The notes beneath the pieces are model-generated. The model saw nothing but the letters and a program-made list of their open reading frames with translations. It made no database searches and had not been told where the DNA came from. A stretch of 64,000 nucleotides of DNA, from assembly GCA_905160935.1 (NCBI GenBank), contig CAJHZI010000414.1, positions 72,501 to 136,500 of the forward strand, in the 5' to 3' direction. Shown here piece by piece: positions 1 through 11,690 of the stretch (positions within the stretch are counted from its first letter, which is position 1; each line of letters opens with the position of its first letter). This DNA is from Enchytraeus crypticus. Lineage: Eukaryota > Annelida > Clitellata > Enchytraeida > Enchytraeidae. The position numbers and the translations under genes are program-made.

Positions 1-282
1 GCGTGTGTTACGTTGTATTTCTGGGTTTATACAACATACATGTATCTACTGAGTCGGGGTCGGCGATTTGCTACTTTATAATTCGATTTTTCTGTTTAGC
101 TAAATTGTAGATCAATCGAGCAAATTTACCGATCACAATGGATCGGGATTTGGCGAAAATGTAGTTACGCTAAAAATTGTTACATAGTAAACAAGCCCTT
201 ATCATATTTCAACAGCCAATAATATATAATATATTTATATATTAATTTTACAGTATATTAATAATATAATATATTATAATTA

Positions 283-400
283 TCTCTTAGTGCACTGCCT
301 ACTGGTAGGTCCATGGTATATAATGCACTCATCTCTATCTTCCGTCATTCTCTTCATGTCCACGTACGAGTGGATCTTTAAATCATCTAACATTCCTTTT
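283..400 (-). mobile_element. GA-tailed LINE, 3'-end fragment (copy 1)
   Basis: Reading the minus strand gives the end of a LINE protein, with LDD-K and EDRE-WRRYIPW-like residues in the better copies, followed by a conserved TGCACTAAGAGA end. The same sequence recurs in the window at about 2.9, 9.5, 10.9, 46.3, 47.5, 51.6 and 57.3 kb. This copy is short and 5'-truncated and is not a host gene. Confidence 0.6.
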
Positions 401-505
401 GATATACCTTTACTCTCGGGGATTCTGCTTATGACGAGGTGGGCCCTCTATGTCTTCCTCAGCTTCGACTAACATTTACTGGGCGGGGCGTCATTCCCTG
501 AAAAA

Positions 506-1294
506 ACAATCATGTTTAACAGTACAATCCTGTTTAACAGTACAATCCTGTTTAACAGTACAATCTTGTTTAACAGTACAATCCTGTTTAACAATACAGT
601 CCTGTTTAACAGTACAATCCTGTTTAACAGTACAATCCTGTTTAACAGTACAATCCTGTTTAACAGTACAATCCTGTTTAACAGTACAATCCTGTTTAAC
701 AGTACAATCCTGTTTAACAGTACAATCCTGTTTAACAATACAGTCCTGTTTAACAGTACAATCCTGTTTAACAGTACAATCCTGTTTAACAATACAGTCC
801 TGTTTAACAGTACAATCCTGTTTAACAGTACAATCCTGTTTAACAGTACAATCCTGTTTAACAGTACAATCCTGTTTAACAGTACAATCCTGTTTAACAG
901 TACAATCCTGTTTAACAGTACAATCCTGTTTAACAATACAGTCCTGTTTAACAGTACAATCCTGTTTAACAGTACAATCCTGTTTAACAGTACAATCCTG
1001 TTTAACAGTACAATCCTGTTTAACAATACAGTCCTGTTTAACAGTACAATCCTGTTTAACAGTACAATCCTGTTTAACAATACAGTCCTGTTTAACAGTA
1101 CAATCCTGTTTAACAGTACAATCCTGTTTAACAGTACAATCCTGTTTAACAGTACAATCCTGTTTAACAGTACAATCCTGTTTAACAGTACAATCCTGTT
1201 TAACAGTACAATCCTGTTTAACAATACAGTCCTGTTTAACAGTACAATCCTGTTTAACAGTACAATCCTGTTTAACAGTACAATCCTGTTTAAC
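506..1294. repeat. 18-bp minisatellite, about 44 copies
   Basis: The unit TGTTTAACAGTACAATCC is repeated head to tail. A variant unit with ACAATACAGT recurs at irregular but partly repeated spacings (8, 3, 8, 5, 3, 9 units), which suggests block-wise duplication of groups of units. Because 18 is a multiple of three, several frames on both strands stay open; those long frames are by-products of the repeat and not genes. Confidence 0.95.
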
Positions 1295-1377
1295 CATGCA
1301 AATAATTATAATTATAATACGATATAATTATTTATTCTCATCAAAGTCTCCACGCGTATATTTTATGTTGTTAGCAG

Positions 1378-2573
1378 ATGAACACACAACCACCAACATA
1401 TAACAACAACAACAACAGACTAAATCAAGTCATCGACTCTGACCGGGACCCTGAGCCCCCTGTCCGCCCCTCCTCATCGCCCGCCGGCTCCTCCTGGTCG
1501 GTCGACTCGGCCGCCACGGGCTCGACAGGCTCGACGGGCCGGGGCGGGGACGGCGAGAGAAGATACGCTCACCCCGGTGAGAGCCTGATCGCCAGGGAGC
1601 TGAGGGAGCAGCAGGAGCGAGAGACCGAGCTCAGGGGCCGGTGGCGACAGATGGGATTAGACGTTCCCGACACATCGTGCATCGGCGAAACACCGTTTAC
1701 AATCCCGCAACCCCTGCCGGAGTCGTTTCCCACTGCAATTACCCCGGCGGCGTCTGAGCTTGACGTAAGCGAAGGGACTTATAGTGATAGTGGGATAGCT
1801 GAGGCAGAGAAGTCTCCCACTTCGGTGAGTTCGACCTTCAAGCGGGTTCAGCCCCTCAGTGACCCTGACGAAGGAGGGGAGCTGAATACCCCCTACGTGC
1901 CCACACACGAGACCCCCATAGAGAGAGAAATCAGGCTGGCTCGCCAGAGAGAAGAAGATTTACGGCAGGAGCGGGGTCTACCTCCCCAAAAATCTGAGGT
2001 TAGATCATCGGTTGGGAAGGATGGTGTTGATGGTGCTGCGGTGGTCAGCTCTGAGCCAGTCGTTAGACGTGACGGCGGTTCGAATCCCAGTATTACAGGC
2101 ACGCTCAAGAAGCTAGCGAACAACCGCCTGCAGATGGAGATGAGCAAGGAAAAGCAGCGGGAACTAGAGTTGAAGACTGAAGGAGTGATACACACAATCA
2201 GTGAGGATAGGAAAGGTGACGGGGTTCGTTACGTTGATATGATATCAAAACATCGAGAGAGTGAAGCTAACATCACTTCTCTGCCACAACATCGTCATCA
2301 CAGACCTTCCTCATCTCAGCTAAACGTCGAGGAGGTGGAAGAGGTGTCGCCACCCGAATTCAGTCCTAGAGCAAGCGCCACGACGGAGTTCCCTCAGAGG
2401 AATGGAGAAAGGAAGGGCTCGGAGGATGAGTCTGAACTGATGAAGAGGTTTGCTGCCAAGCAGAGCAGGCAGTTCTTAAATGGTGACGTGGGGTCAGCCA
2501 GTGTCAGGTCCCAGGCCGAGGTGAAGATACAGCAAGAGCTGAGCGAACTGTTGAGACGAGAGTCTGAACTGAG
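1378..2573 (+). CDS. AKAP2_C/MISP-like protein, large exon
   Basis: The exon encodes about 398 residues that are polar, proline/serine-rich and charged. Three spaced blocks of one motif type are visible: ESLIARELREQQERETELR near residue 70, TPIEREIRLARQREEDLR near residue 180, and KIQQELSELLRRESELR at the end. The middle block matches the 'TPIEREI..A..RE..LR.ERGL' signature I know from the AKAP2 C-terminal family, which includes PALM2-AKAP2 and MISP, proteins linked to actin, PKA anchoring and spindle positioning. The ATG lies directly behind a CAG, so it may be a true start or an internal exon after an acceptor at 1377. The reading frame runs into a GTAGGA donor at 2574, leaving phase 2. Earlier exons may lie left of the window. 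Family assignment is moderately sure; function is inferred. Confidence 0.7.
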
Positions 2574-2655
2574 GTAGGACACAATATAGTAGTAACAATA
2601 ATAATAATAATAATAATAATAATATTAAAGGTTTGACGTCTGTTTCCTCATCCAG

Positions 2656-2741
2656 GGATTATGTCAGGGACTTTCCCACAGCACACATCACAACAGATCA
2701 ATTACCCAGACCAATCTGCAAAAGAAATGTGCGGAGGAGAA
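2656..2741 (+). CDS. AKAP2_C/MISP-like protein, following exon
   Basis: A pyrimidine-rich tract ending TTTCCTCATCCAG precedes the exon and GTAAGG follows it. Joined in phase to the preceding exon, it continues the charged helix with DYVRDFPTAHITTDQLPRP and then a basic stretch. In AKAP2 proteins a similar RRE-helix runs directly into a short 'FPE' segment, which supports the join. A possible last exon begins at 3257 after TTATTACAG and has a stop at 3297-3299 in one frame, but the phases do not agree cleanly, so I leave it uncalled. Confidence 0.5.
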
Positions 2742-2907
2742 GTAAGGTGCTAAACGAACGCCAGTCCGGTGATAAAAAATGGTCAGGGTAGATTGATTTT
2801 GTCTGCGGTGGGATATTTGTATACAATTTGTTGGATAATTTTATACAATTCCTTAATATCTAATTATTTAATCTTTAATATTTCTAAATTTGTCAAAAAA
2901 TTTCCCA

Positions 2908-3070
2908 TAAGGTATCCACTATTCTCTGTCTTCCGCTTTCCTCTTCATGTCCACATATGAGTGGGTCTTTAAATCATCTAACATACGTAATCTCGGCCTG
3001 CCTCCGCCTCTTTTCCTTCCATTCTACTTTCTATGACCTCTTTTAATAGACTTCCCCACTTAACTTCTCA
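2908..3070 (-). mobile_element. GA-tailed LINE, 3'-end fragment (copy 2)
   Basis: On the minus strand the frame reads RGRRRPRL...LDDLK-HSYVDMKRKAED, the C-terminal end of a LINE ORF2-type protein. The usual 3' end with the GA tail is missing here. Confidence 0.6.
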
Positions 3071-3337
3071 TATTAGTTATGATTAATTTATTCCATGGAA
3101 CTCTTAAACTGAGCGCATTGGTAAGCAGCGCGTAATAATGACTCTAACTTTACCCGTCATAGGTTAATCAATTAATCATTAATTAATCTCTTCATTTATT
3201 TGTTTGTATATTTATTTATTTTTCTATTTATTTTTTTATTTATTATTTTATTACAGGCAGCGACAGATGTCAGGAGCGAATGATCTCAATGGTCACTAAG
3301 GCATCACATCACTTAGAAAGAGATCCCATATTTCGAA

Positions 3338-3348
3338 AAAATATATAC

Positions 3349-3407
<59 letters not shown>
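3338..3407. repeat. (TA)n microsatellite
   Basis: About 34 TA units in a row. They provide the TA target site of the adjoining Tc1/mariner element. Confidence 0.95.
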
Positions 3408-3410
<3 letters not shown>

Positions 3411-4188
3411 TCAAAAAAACATGTGCGCAGTCTTTCGCCCATAACTTTGGTATTAGTGAACCGATTTTTTAAATTTTTGCATAGGTATAATCAGGAACAC
3501 ATTTGCTATAAAAAAACGTTAAGTGACTCTGTTAATTATTATTTTTGCGTTGAAGCAGTGCTTGAAAATATGCGCGACTGAAAATATTCAGTTTAAGTAA
3601 ATCAATCGCTACAGAATGTTTACAAATCCGTGGCTTAACAAAAAACGAAACAAGCAGTATTATACTGCTACTGTCAACTGTCAAAGCTTAATTATGCTCA
3701 AAGTGCCCTCCTTTAGCTGGAATACAAGCTCGGAGACGCTTGCGCCACTCATCTATTGCTTTATCAATGACAAATTGCTTCATGTCTTGCCAAACGTCCA
3801 CCAGGCGTTGCTTCAACTCGTCCACGTTATTTATTTTCTTCTCTTCGGTGTAATTTCTTTAATAAGCAATCTGGCCCTCCCAGAATCCAGTTTTTTGTTG
3901 GAAATTCGGCAATCAACCAATGTGAGCCACAACCCTTTAAGAGGTACAAGTTTTTGTGAACTCTTAATCTGCTTTAGTAAACACCATTTTAAAATTTAAA
4001 CAAAGACAGACTATGTTTGTAAAATCGTCTGTTAGTGTTTAAAATATACCGGAATTGTCACAAAAACTAGGTTTAAGATTGATACTTTTCTTCTACTTTA
4101 AAATTCTGAAAAAATTTTCAAAATCGGTTCACAAATGTCAAAGTTGTGGATGAAATACTGCGCACATGTTTTTTTATGACTCACAGTG
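3408..4188 (-). mobile_element. Tc1/mariner-type element, internally deleted
   Basis: The ends are inverted repeats built on ACATGTGCGCAGT...GTGAACCGATTTT, and both sides are flanked by TA, the Tc1/mariner target duplication. On the minus strand the left part encodes the transposase C-terminus: DELKQRLVDVWQDM, then RLRACIPAKGGHFEHN and a stop. This closely matches the IS630/Tc1 ending 'RLRACI.AKGGHFEH'. Most of the catalytic DDE core is absent and the remaining frame is broken, so the copy is non-autonomous at 781 bp. The left inverted repeat also lacks about 9 bases present in the right one. Confidence 0.85.
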
Positions 4189-4284
4189 TATATATACTGT
4201 ATATCGCTAGAGCGCTTTAAAAAATTATAAAAATATATACAGACACAATTACACATGTAGCTGCCCTTGATTGTGCTAAGTCCC

Positions 4285-5010
4285 CAGTGGCGGATCCAGG
4301 GGGGCCCATGATGCCCGAGCCCCCCCTTAGGCCCGACGATAAAAAATTTTAATCTGTATTTTCATTGCTTCTATGGCAATTTATGTGTGTCAGTGTGTTT
4401 GCAAGGGTTAGGGTGGAGGGGTGGGGTAGGAGACGGAACTCCGTTCCACTAGATTAAAGTTTTTGAAATATGGGACTAGGGGCCCACATTTTGTATAATT
4501 TGGAGCCCCTTTAAGTGGAGGGGCCCGAAAAATGTTTACCGTTTCACTAGCTTTCAATTTTCGAATTAACCAACCACTGTATACAAGGAAAATAGGGTGC
4601 TAGTAAAAAATGTGAACTCTGTCCCGCAGCAGTGGTGCAAGCAGCCTTGGCAGGGAGTGGTTTAAGCCCCCCTCCTACAGCCCTAATTTAGACACTGTTG
4701 TAATTCGTCCAGATCCGCTGTGTTTCTTCAGAGGTGAAAATATTAACCTACTTTTTTCCTAAACAAATGTAAGATTTTAGGCATTTTAAGTTTTCCTCTC
4801 ACTTTAGTACGGGTATGAGTGGTGGTGGGGGGGTAAGATACACTCACTTTACTAGCCGAGCTCAGGTAGTGAAAACATTTTGAGCCCACACCCCCAAAGC
4901 ATTTTTTTGATTGCGTCACGTGTCCCGAAGAAGGCAGGGCGAAAAAATGTGTACATTCTCAAAAAATAAAATTTCGGGCCCCCCTTAGAAAATTCCAGGA
5001 TCCGCCACTG
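4285..5010. mobile_element. Non-autonomous hAT element
   Basis: The ends are CAGTGGCGGATCCAGG and its near-perfect inverse CCAGGATCCGCCACTG. They are flanked by an exact 8-bp duplication TAAGTCCC at 4277-4284 and 5011-5018. An 8-bp target duplication with a CAGTGGCGGATCC end is diagnostic of the hAT superfamily. No transposase frame is visible in the 726 bp. The identical target copies suggest a fairly young insertion. Confidence 0.9.
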
Positions 5011-5018
5011 TAAGTCCC

Positions 5019-6720
5019 CCCACCCATCTGTTTTACGAAAGGTATTTGTTATTACATATTTAATTGTCCATATACGTTCTGTACTCAAGGTCTGCCATCT
5101 TTTACTGCTAAGCTAGATCTTGCTGGGCGCTTCAATGATTCAGAAATGTATCGGGAAAAATCTATTTAGCTGTTTATGATAAGTAATTGAAAACTATGTC
5201 TCCTAGAGTAAAACCATCTAAAGCCCTAAGCTAATAAATAGCTATAATGGTACAGTATTAAATACTGTACCATTTTGCTGCAGTTGTTTGCTGAAATGTG
5301 ACCTACTGAAGCAGAGGTATTTATAATGCATAGAAACGTTTATGCTCATCCGTGAACCAACAGTACGAATTCTTATAAAATTTTAGTCATGTTTTATTTA
5401 CTATATTGTCATATTTATTTTTATTTGATGCTTTACTGTAGATTTTAATTTGCTGCTTGTGAATGCTTGTTTAACATATAGACAGTCTCTGCTGTATTGA
5501 AATATTGAATAGTGTATAATTAATGTGTATAATTATTTTGTGTAATATTCATGCTACAAAATTGCATGTAGCCCTTTTAGCTTTTTCAAAAGATCTAATA
5601 CAGTTTAATATACAAAAAGTACCTATATTAGTCAACATTTTCATCGTCATATCGCTTACTTGCACATCTCAGCACCGATTCATTGAGTCAATGAATCATT
5701 GAGTCAATGAATCATCGAGTCAATGAAACATCGAGTCAATGAATATGAACAGTCTGATAGCACATTTGGCGTCAGCGTCAGTTTCTGAAATAGATCAGAT
5801 ATTATAACTGAAGAAGCATTATGACTGTATGCTAACCATTCTGCATAGAATGCTGTTTTTTGATTAATTAAGCGTCAGTTTCAAAGCCGCAGGTGAAACT
5901 TGGTTTCCATCCCTTAAAAGTATAATCACGACCGTTGCTAGTGATAACTCCTGGGCCGTGTGTTAATTTTAATATAACTACTCTGTATTTTTACAATTAA
6001 TTTACCTGCCTGTGATGTAGCACTGCTGATTTCGACATGACATAGGCTAATGTTGTAATTTAACGTCCGTTGCGTAGACTTAAAATAAAAAACGAAAGAG
6101 CAGATCGAGTTTAACTCCTGGGCTCGTCCGTCACTGACATCGCTGTCGAGTGAGGAAACTGACGTTAACATTAGCTTTACCAGCTAGTTTTACCAAAAGT
6201 TCCAGCACTAGTATTTTAATGTTCGTTATTTATGCGATGATAAAGGAAGCCGTAGTAAATATTAGATGTAATCTACCTGAAGTCTTACGCCTGCCTAGAT
6301 ACATGTTCTGTATAAATTGGATGCGTTAAGTTACGTGTTCTGTACAATGTAGATGTATGTAGACAAGATACTGTATATAAATAATCAACTATATACAGTA
6401 TGTATCGACATGTAGACTCGAACCGCGATGTCGTGCTCTGACATCGGGCCGTACTCTTACCATTAACCTATTCACTCTGCCTGTATGTTTAAATACCTAG
6501 TATTCGTCAATCTGTGATTTATAGTGTTGCTGATTTGTACAACCGATTGTAAGTTGCTTTGACAAAGGATATATAAATTTATTTGCTATTTTTATGCCTT
6601 ATGTACTGTATAGACACTAAATAATAGTTAGTCAAGTTGATGGATGTTTTGATAGTAGGCCTTGCTTTTGTCGAACATCTCTCGTAGGATACGCATAGTA
6701 AATTGCATTTCTGGTTGATT
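5019..6720. other. Gene-free stretch
   Basis: No coding exon is recognised. It holds a four-copy 19-bp repeat (TCATTGAGTCAATGAA type, about 5683-5745) and one truncated SINE-A copy. The rest is AT-rich unique-looking sequence. Confidence 0.6.
6111..6186 (+). mobile_element. SINE-A, 5'-truncated
   Basis: Matches the 3' half of the SINE-A family: CTGGGCTCG.CCGTCACTGACATCGCT.TCGAGTGAGGAAACTGACGTTAACATTAGCTTTAC. The tRNA-like head is missing. Confidence 0.75.
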
Positions 6721-6794
6721 TGTGTCTAGCTGGGTACACGCAATAATGACACTTGGAATAAAACTTTTCATATACATGTGTACTGGTTACTGGT

Positions 6795-7490
6795 TACACC
6801 ATTCACTCACACATCACTCACTCGTCACTTACAACTCACTCACACATCACTCACCACTCACACACACGCCACTCACACACCACTCATCACTCACACACAC
6901 CTCACTCACCACTCTCTCACACACACCACTTACTCATCCCTCACACACAACTCACTCACACAAATACCACTCACACATCACTCATACACAACTAACTCAC
7001 CACTCGCACATCACTCACTCCTCACACATTACTCACACACCACTCATCACTCACTCACTCATCACCATTCACTCGCCACTCGCACATCACTCACTCACTC
7101 GCCAATCGCACATCACTCACACTCACCACTCACACACCACTCACTCGTCATTTACTACTCACTCACACAACACTCACTCACACATCACTCACTCACACTT
7201 CACACACACCACTCACTCATCACTCGCACACAACTCATTCACCACTCACACACACATCACTCACACACACACCACTTACTCATCACTCACACACAACTCA
7301 CAAACCACTCATACAAATACCACTCACACATCACTCATACACAACTCACTCACCACTCGCACATCACTCACTCCTCACTCACTCACACATTACTCACTCA
7401 CACATTACTCACTCACACATTACTCAGTCACACACCACTCTCTTACTCACTCACCACTCACTCACACACACACCACTCACACACTCAAAC
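6795..7490. repeat. (CACTCACACA)n-type low-complexity array
   Basis: Irregular CACTCACACACC/CACTCATCACT units fill the region on the plus strand. There is a larger internal repeat: the stretch from about 6953 to 7025 recurs near 7308-7375. All the long frames (His/Thr/Ser-rich) arise from the repeat. Confidence 0.9.
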
Positions 7491-9140
7491 AACATACAAC
7501 ACAACACAACAACATACAACACACACACAACATACAACACACAACATGCAACACACGCAACATACAACACGCACAACATACAACACATACAACATACACA
7601 ACAGACAACACACACAACAGACAACACACACAACATGCAACGCAACACACAACATACAACACAACACACACAACATACAGCACGCAACACAACACGCGCA
7701 ACATACAACACACAAAATACAAGAAAACACACACAATATACAACACAACGTACTACACAAACAACACACAACACACATACAACATACAATACACACAACA
7801 TGCAACACAACATACACACAACATGCAACACAACACACAGAACATACGACACACTACACTCACAACATGCAACGCACAACACACAACCTGTAATACAAAC
7901 AACATGCAATACAAACAACATGCAATACAAACAACATGCAATACAAACAACAAACAATACACACAACATACAACACACACAACATACAATACACACAACA
8001 TACAATACACACAACATACAATACATACAACATGAAATACACAGAACATACAATACATACAACATACAATACACACAACATACAATACACACAACAGGCA
8101 ATACACGCAACAAGCAATACACGCAATATACAATACACACAACATACACACAACATAAAATACACAACGTACAATACATACAACATACAATACACACAAC
8201 ATACAATACATACAACATGAAATACACAGAACATACAATACATACAACATACAATACACACAACATACAATACACACAACAGGCAATACACGCAACAAGC
8301 AATACACGCAATATACAATACACACAACATACACACAACATAAAATACACAACGTACAATACATACAACATACAATACACACAACATACAATACACACAA
8401 CATACAATACACACCACATACAATACACACAACACGCAATACAAACAACACGCAATACAAACAAGTAGTACAAACAACATGCAATACATACAACATGCAA
8501 TACATACAACACAAACAACATGCAATACAGCAACATGCAATACAAACAACATGCAATACAGCAACATGCAATACATACAACATGCAATACATACAACATG
8601 CAATACGTACAACATGCAATACGTACAACATGCAATACACACAACATGCAATACAAACTACACGCAATATATACAACATGCAATACGTTCAACATGCAAT
8701 ACATACAACATGCAATACGTACAACATGCAATACACACAACATGCAATACACACACCATGCAATACACACAATATGCAATACGTACAACATGCAATACAT
8801 ACAACATGCAATACACACAACATGCAATACACACAACATGCAATACACACAACATGCAATACGTACAACATGCAATACGTACAACATGCAATACACACAA
8901 CATGCAATACGTACAACATGCAATACACACAACATGCAATACACACACCATGCAATACACACAACATGCAATACGTACAACATGCAATACATACAACGTG
9001 CAATACGTACAACACACAACATGCAACACACACAACATGCAACACATACAACATGCAACACAAACAACATGCATCATAACACACATAACATGCAACACAC
9101 ACAACATGTAACACATAAAACATGCAATACAAACAACATC
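7490..9140. repeat. (CAACATGCAATACA)n-type array, 1.65 kb
   Basis: Units of 13-16 bp built on ACAACATGCAATACACAC and variants. The composition shifts along the array, from ACAACATACAACACA on the left to ACAACATGCAATACGTAC on the right. A 185-bp block at 8031-8215 is repeated almost exactly from 8216. Open frames on both strands (Cys/Val/Tyr-rich on minus, His/Thr/Asn-rich on plus) have no gene-like composition. Confidence 0.95.
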
Positions 9141-9490
9141 CAAAGAGCCTGCCTTTATGGCACGAGGGTCATTGGGTGCATGACCTCTGAACTCTGCTGT
9201 GCACTCACTGACCTCAGTCCTTTCATCCACTGCAAGGTTTCTCCAGTTCTGTTAAACTCTACCCTATAACATAAGTAAAATTAGATCAAAGCAAGAGAAA
9301 GATGACGGAGCAACAGCGCACATCATGTGGAGACGTCCAGAATATCTCATCCCAGGATAGGACGATCTCTGATCCGTGGACAGGCAGTCCATGATGCTCT
9401 CTAACACATACAAGTCTATTTCAAGCACATAGTGACCATCTATAGCACCTTCACAAGTATATAACAAGCACATAATTAAGATCTGATATG

Positions 9491-9613
9491 TGTTAGACGA
9501 TTTAAAGATCCACTCATATGTGTACACGAAGAGGAAGGCGGAAGACAGAGAAGAGTGGAGGCGTTATATACCATGGACCTGCCACTAGGCAGTGCACTAA
9601 GAGAGAGAATTAA
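9491..9613 (+). mobile_element. GA-tailed LINE, 3'-end fragment (copy 3)
   Basis: Plus-strand sequence reads DDLKIHSYVYTKRKAEDREEW RRYIPWTC then the stop and the GCAGTGCACTAAGAGAGAGA end. It is truncated at the 5' side. Confidence 0.7.
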
Positions 9614-9832
9614 GATCTCGAACACGTACAAGTCTATTACAAGCTCATAATGAAAATCTCTAAACACATGCAAGGCTAATACAAGCACATGATGAAAATT
9701 TCTAAACACATGCAAGGCTATTACAAGCACTCAGCAATAATCCCTAACACATACAACATCCGGTGTTAATCAGGCACCTTGTGACGATGTCGTACACATA
9801 CAAGCACATATTTCACACAACATGGTGGCGGG

Positions 9833-9985
9833 GGCGATGATGATGATGATTATGATGATGATGATGACGATTATGATGATGATGATGACGGTGATTATTA
9901 TAATGATGACGGTGAAGATGATGATGAGGATAGTGATGATGATAATGATGACGGTGATTATAATGATAGTGATGATGATGGACGG
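9833..9985. repeat. (GAT)n-type microsatellite
   Basis: GATGATGATGACGGTGATTATGAT-type imperfect triplets. In this window similar (GAT)n tracts mark the 3' tails of a LINE family, so this could be an expanded tail, but no LINE body is recognised next to it. Confidence 0.8.
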
Positions 9986-9989
9986 TTAG

Positions 9990-10935
9990 AAGACTGCCGA
10001 TTTTCATTTACGATTGGATATCCAGAGATATCCAAATCGAGTCCGCAACCAGAATCCACTCAGTCCAGACATATCAGGAAATCAGAGTTGTCTATCAGCA
10101 GTCCATGGACTCCCTTCAAATAGTCCCTCATTGCCTGCGGCTAAATACTAATGGTAAAGCAATTTAGCTTATTTAATTAAATAGTAAATGACCCAATTAC
10201 TAGGTCTGCAGTACTTATTTACTGTTTAAATTCCAAAATTATAGCAATTGAATAGATACTAAAAACATTTGAACAATTCATCATCATCATCCCCTCTTTA
10301 TTCCCAGTTAAACTAGGGAAATTGAAACACTCCAGCGCACTATGAACAATTGAAAAGTAAAAATGAAGCAGTTAGTAATAAATATGCTTAATAAATATTA
10401 TTAAATATTATTCTCTTATTATTCCAATTAATAACTAATAGATAATTAGACAAGAAGAAAGTAATATCGAACACAATAGATAACTGGATATGAAGAAAGT
10501 AGCGTTAAACATTTTAGAAAACATTTTTTATCTAACAATATCAACTTCAAAGTCAGCACTACTCAATCGTCATACGAAAATTGTCTAACTTAATTTCATC
10601 TAGTTTTGGAATAAACACTGATTGGCTCTCAAATTCGCTTCTAACTGCACCAGTGACTGTATTTCAAACCTGAACAGACCAATCCAGAAGAATCTCAGTC
10701 CAACAGGGCCACAAGTTGAGACCACAGTCTCCAAACCTCTCACATCTGTCCTAGTTTAACATCAGTCTCGTGTCTCGCATGCGCTGATAGAGGGAGTAGC
10801 AGACTTGAACCAATGGTCTACCGATCCGCAGTGGAACACCCAAGAGATCTTGTTTCTCGCGCAGTAGGAGGAAAGTTACAGTAAGTCATCAAATGCTGCA
10901 ACATATCTGAACATCTGATTAGAGAATTTATAATA
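9990..10935. other. Gene-free stretch with a LINE tail scrap
   Basis: Mostly AT-rich sequence with no exon recognised. At about 10268-10330 a short minus-strand piece (TCATCATCATCCCC.CTTTATTCCCAGTTAAACTAGG) is the 3' end of the GAT-tailed LINE family. Confidence 0.55.
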
Positions 10936-10936
10936 A

Positions 10937-11125
10937 TCTCTCTCCCTCTCTTAGTGCACTGCCTAGTGGCAGGTCCATGGTATATAACGTCTCCACTCTT
11001 CTCTATCTTCCGCTTTTCTCTTCATTTCCACAGGAGTGGATCTTTAAATCATCCAATATACGTACTCTCGGCCTGTTTCTGACTCTTTTTCCTTCCATTC
11101 TACCTTCTATGATCTCTCTTTTATC
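10937..11125 (-). mobile_element. GA-tailed LINE fragment with fold-back end (copy 4)
   Basis: The minus strand carries the conserved LINE end from the CTTCTATGATC.. block to TGCACTAAGAGAGGGAGAGAG. At its truncated 5' side, 11101-11116 is repeated in exact inverse at 11126-11141 with a 9-bp spacer, giving a hairpin. Confidence 0.75.
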
Positions 11126-11214
11126 GAGATCATAGAAGGTAAAGAGATCTATTATAATAATGAAACAAATAAAATAGATTGAGTACTAAACGTTCTTCAA
11201 GAAGAGATGACGAC

Positions 11215-11510
11215 TCCAGATCTCCAGTTATCTTCCATTGATCCAGATCTCCAGTTATCTTCCATTGATCCAGATCTCCAGTTATCATCCACTGCTCCAA
11301 ATATCTTCCACTGATCCAGATCTTCAGATATCTTATACTGATCCAGATCTCCAGATATCTTCCACTGATCCAGATTTCCAGATATCTTTCACTGATCCCG
11401 ATCTCCAATTATCTTCCATTGATCCAGATCTCCAGTTATCTTCCATTGATCTAGATCTCCAGTTATCTTCCATTGATCCAGATCTCCAGTTATCTTCCAT
11501 TGATCTCACA
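11215..11510. repeat. 27-bp tandem array
   Basis: About ten units of CCAGATCTCCAGTTATCTTC plus CATTGAT, with variants in the middle (AGATATCTTCCACTGAT). Confidence 0.9.
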
Positions 11511-11555
11511 TCTACTGTCAGGGGTCCTCAAAGATCCTGAAATAGAATCTGTCAG

Positions 11556-11690
11556 GGAAACAAGCAGGTCATCTGGCGAATCAATCTTTAACAAGAATTG
11601 TAAAGACATGCAAAAGAATCGCTCAATGAAGCAAGCAGGTCATCTGGCGAATCAATCTTTAAACAAGAATTGTAAAGACATGCAACAGTT
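11556..11690. repeat. Direct duplication of about 58 bp
   Basis: The segment with AAGCAGGTCATCTGGCGAAT...TTGTAAAGACATGCAA occurs twice, separated by about 14 bp. Confidence 0.85.

Noticed and set aside
506-1294. CRISPR-like regularly repeated array
   Set aside because: Units are contiguous with no unique spacers, and the host is a eukaryote.
450-1403. Overlapping long frames on both strands (SCLTVQ, VKQDCT, LLNRI repeats)
   Set aside because: They are translations of an 18-bp tandem repeat, open in several frames at once. There is no start context, domain or splice structure.
3257-3299. Terminal exon of the AKAP2_C-like gene (TTATTACAG acceptor, short frame to TAA)
   Set aside because: The frame that reaches the stop does not match the phase of the preceding exon, and there is no homology to support it.
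3616-3999. Plus-strand 127-codon frame inside the Tc1/mariner element
   Set aside because: It is antisense to the transposase C-terminus.
6722-9269. Many long frames rich in His/Thr or Cys/Val/Tyr
   Set aside because: Products of the CACTCACACA and ACAACATGCAATACA arrays; all frames of both strands are affected equally.
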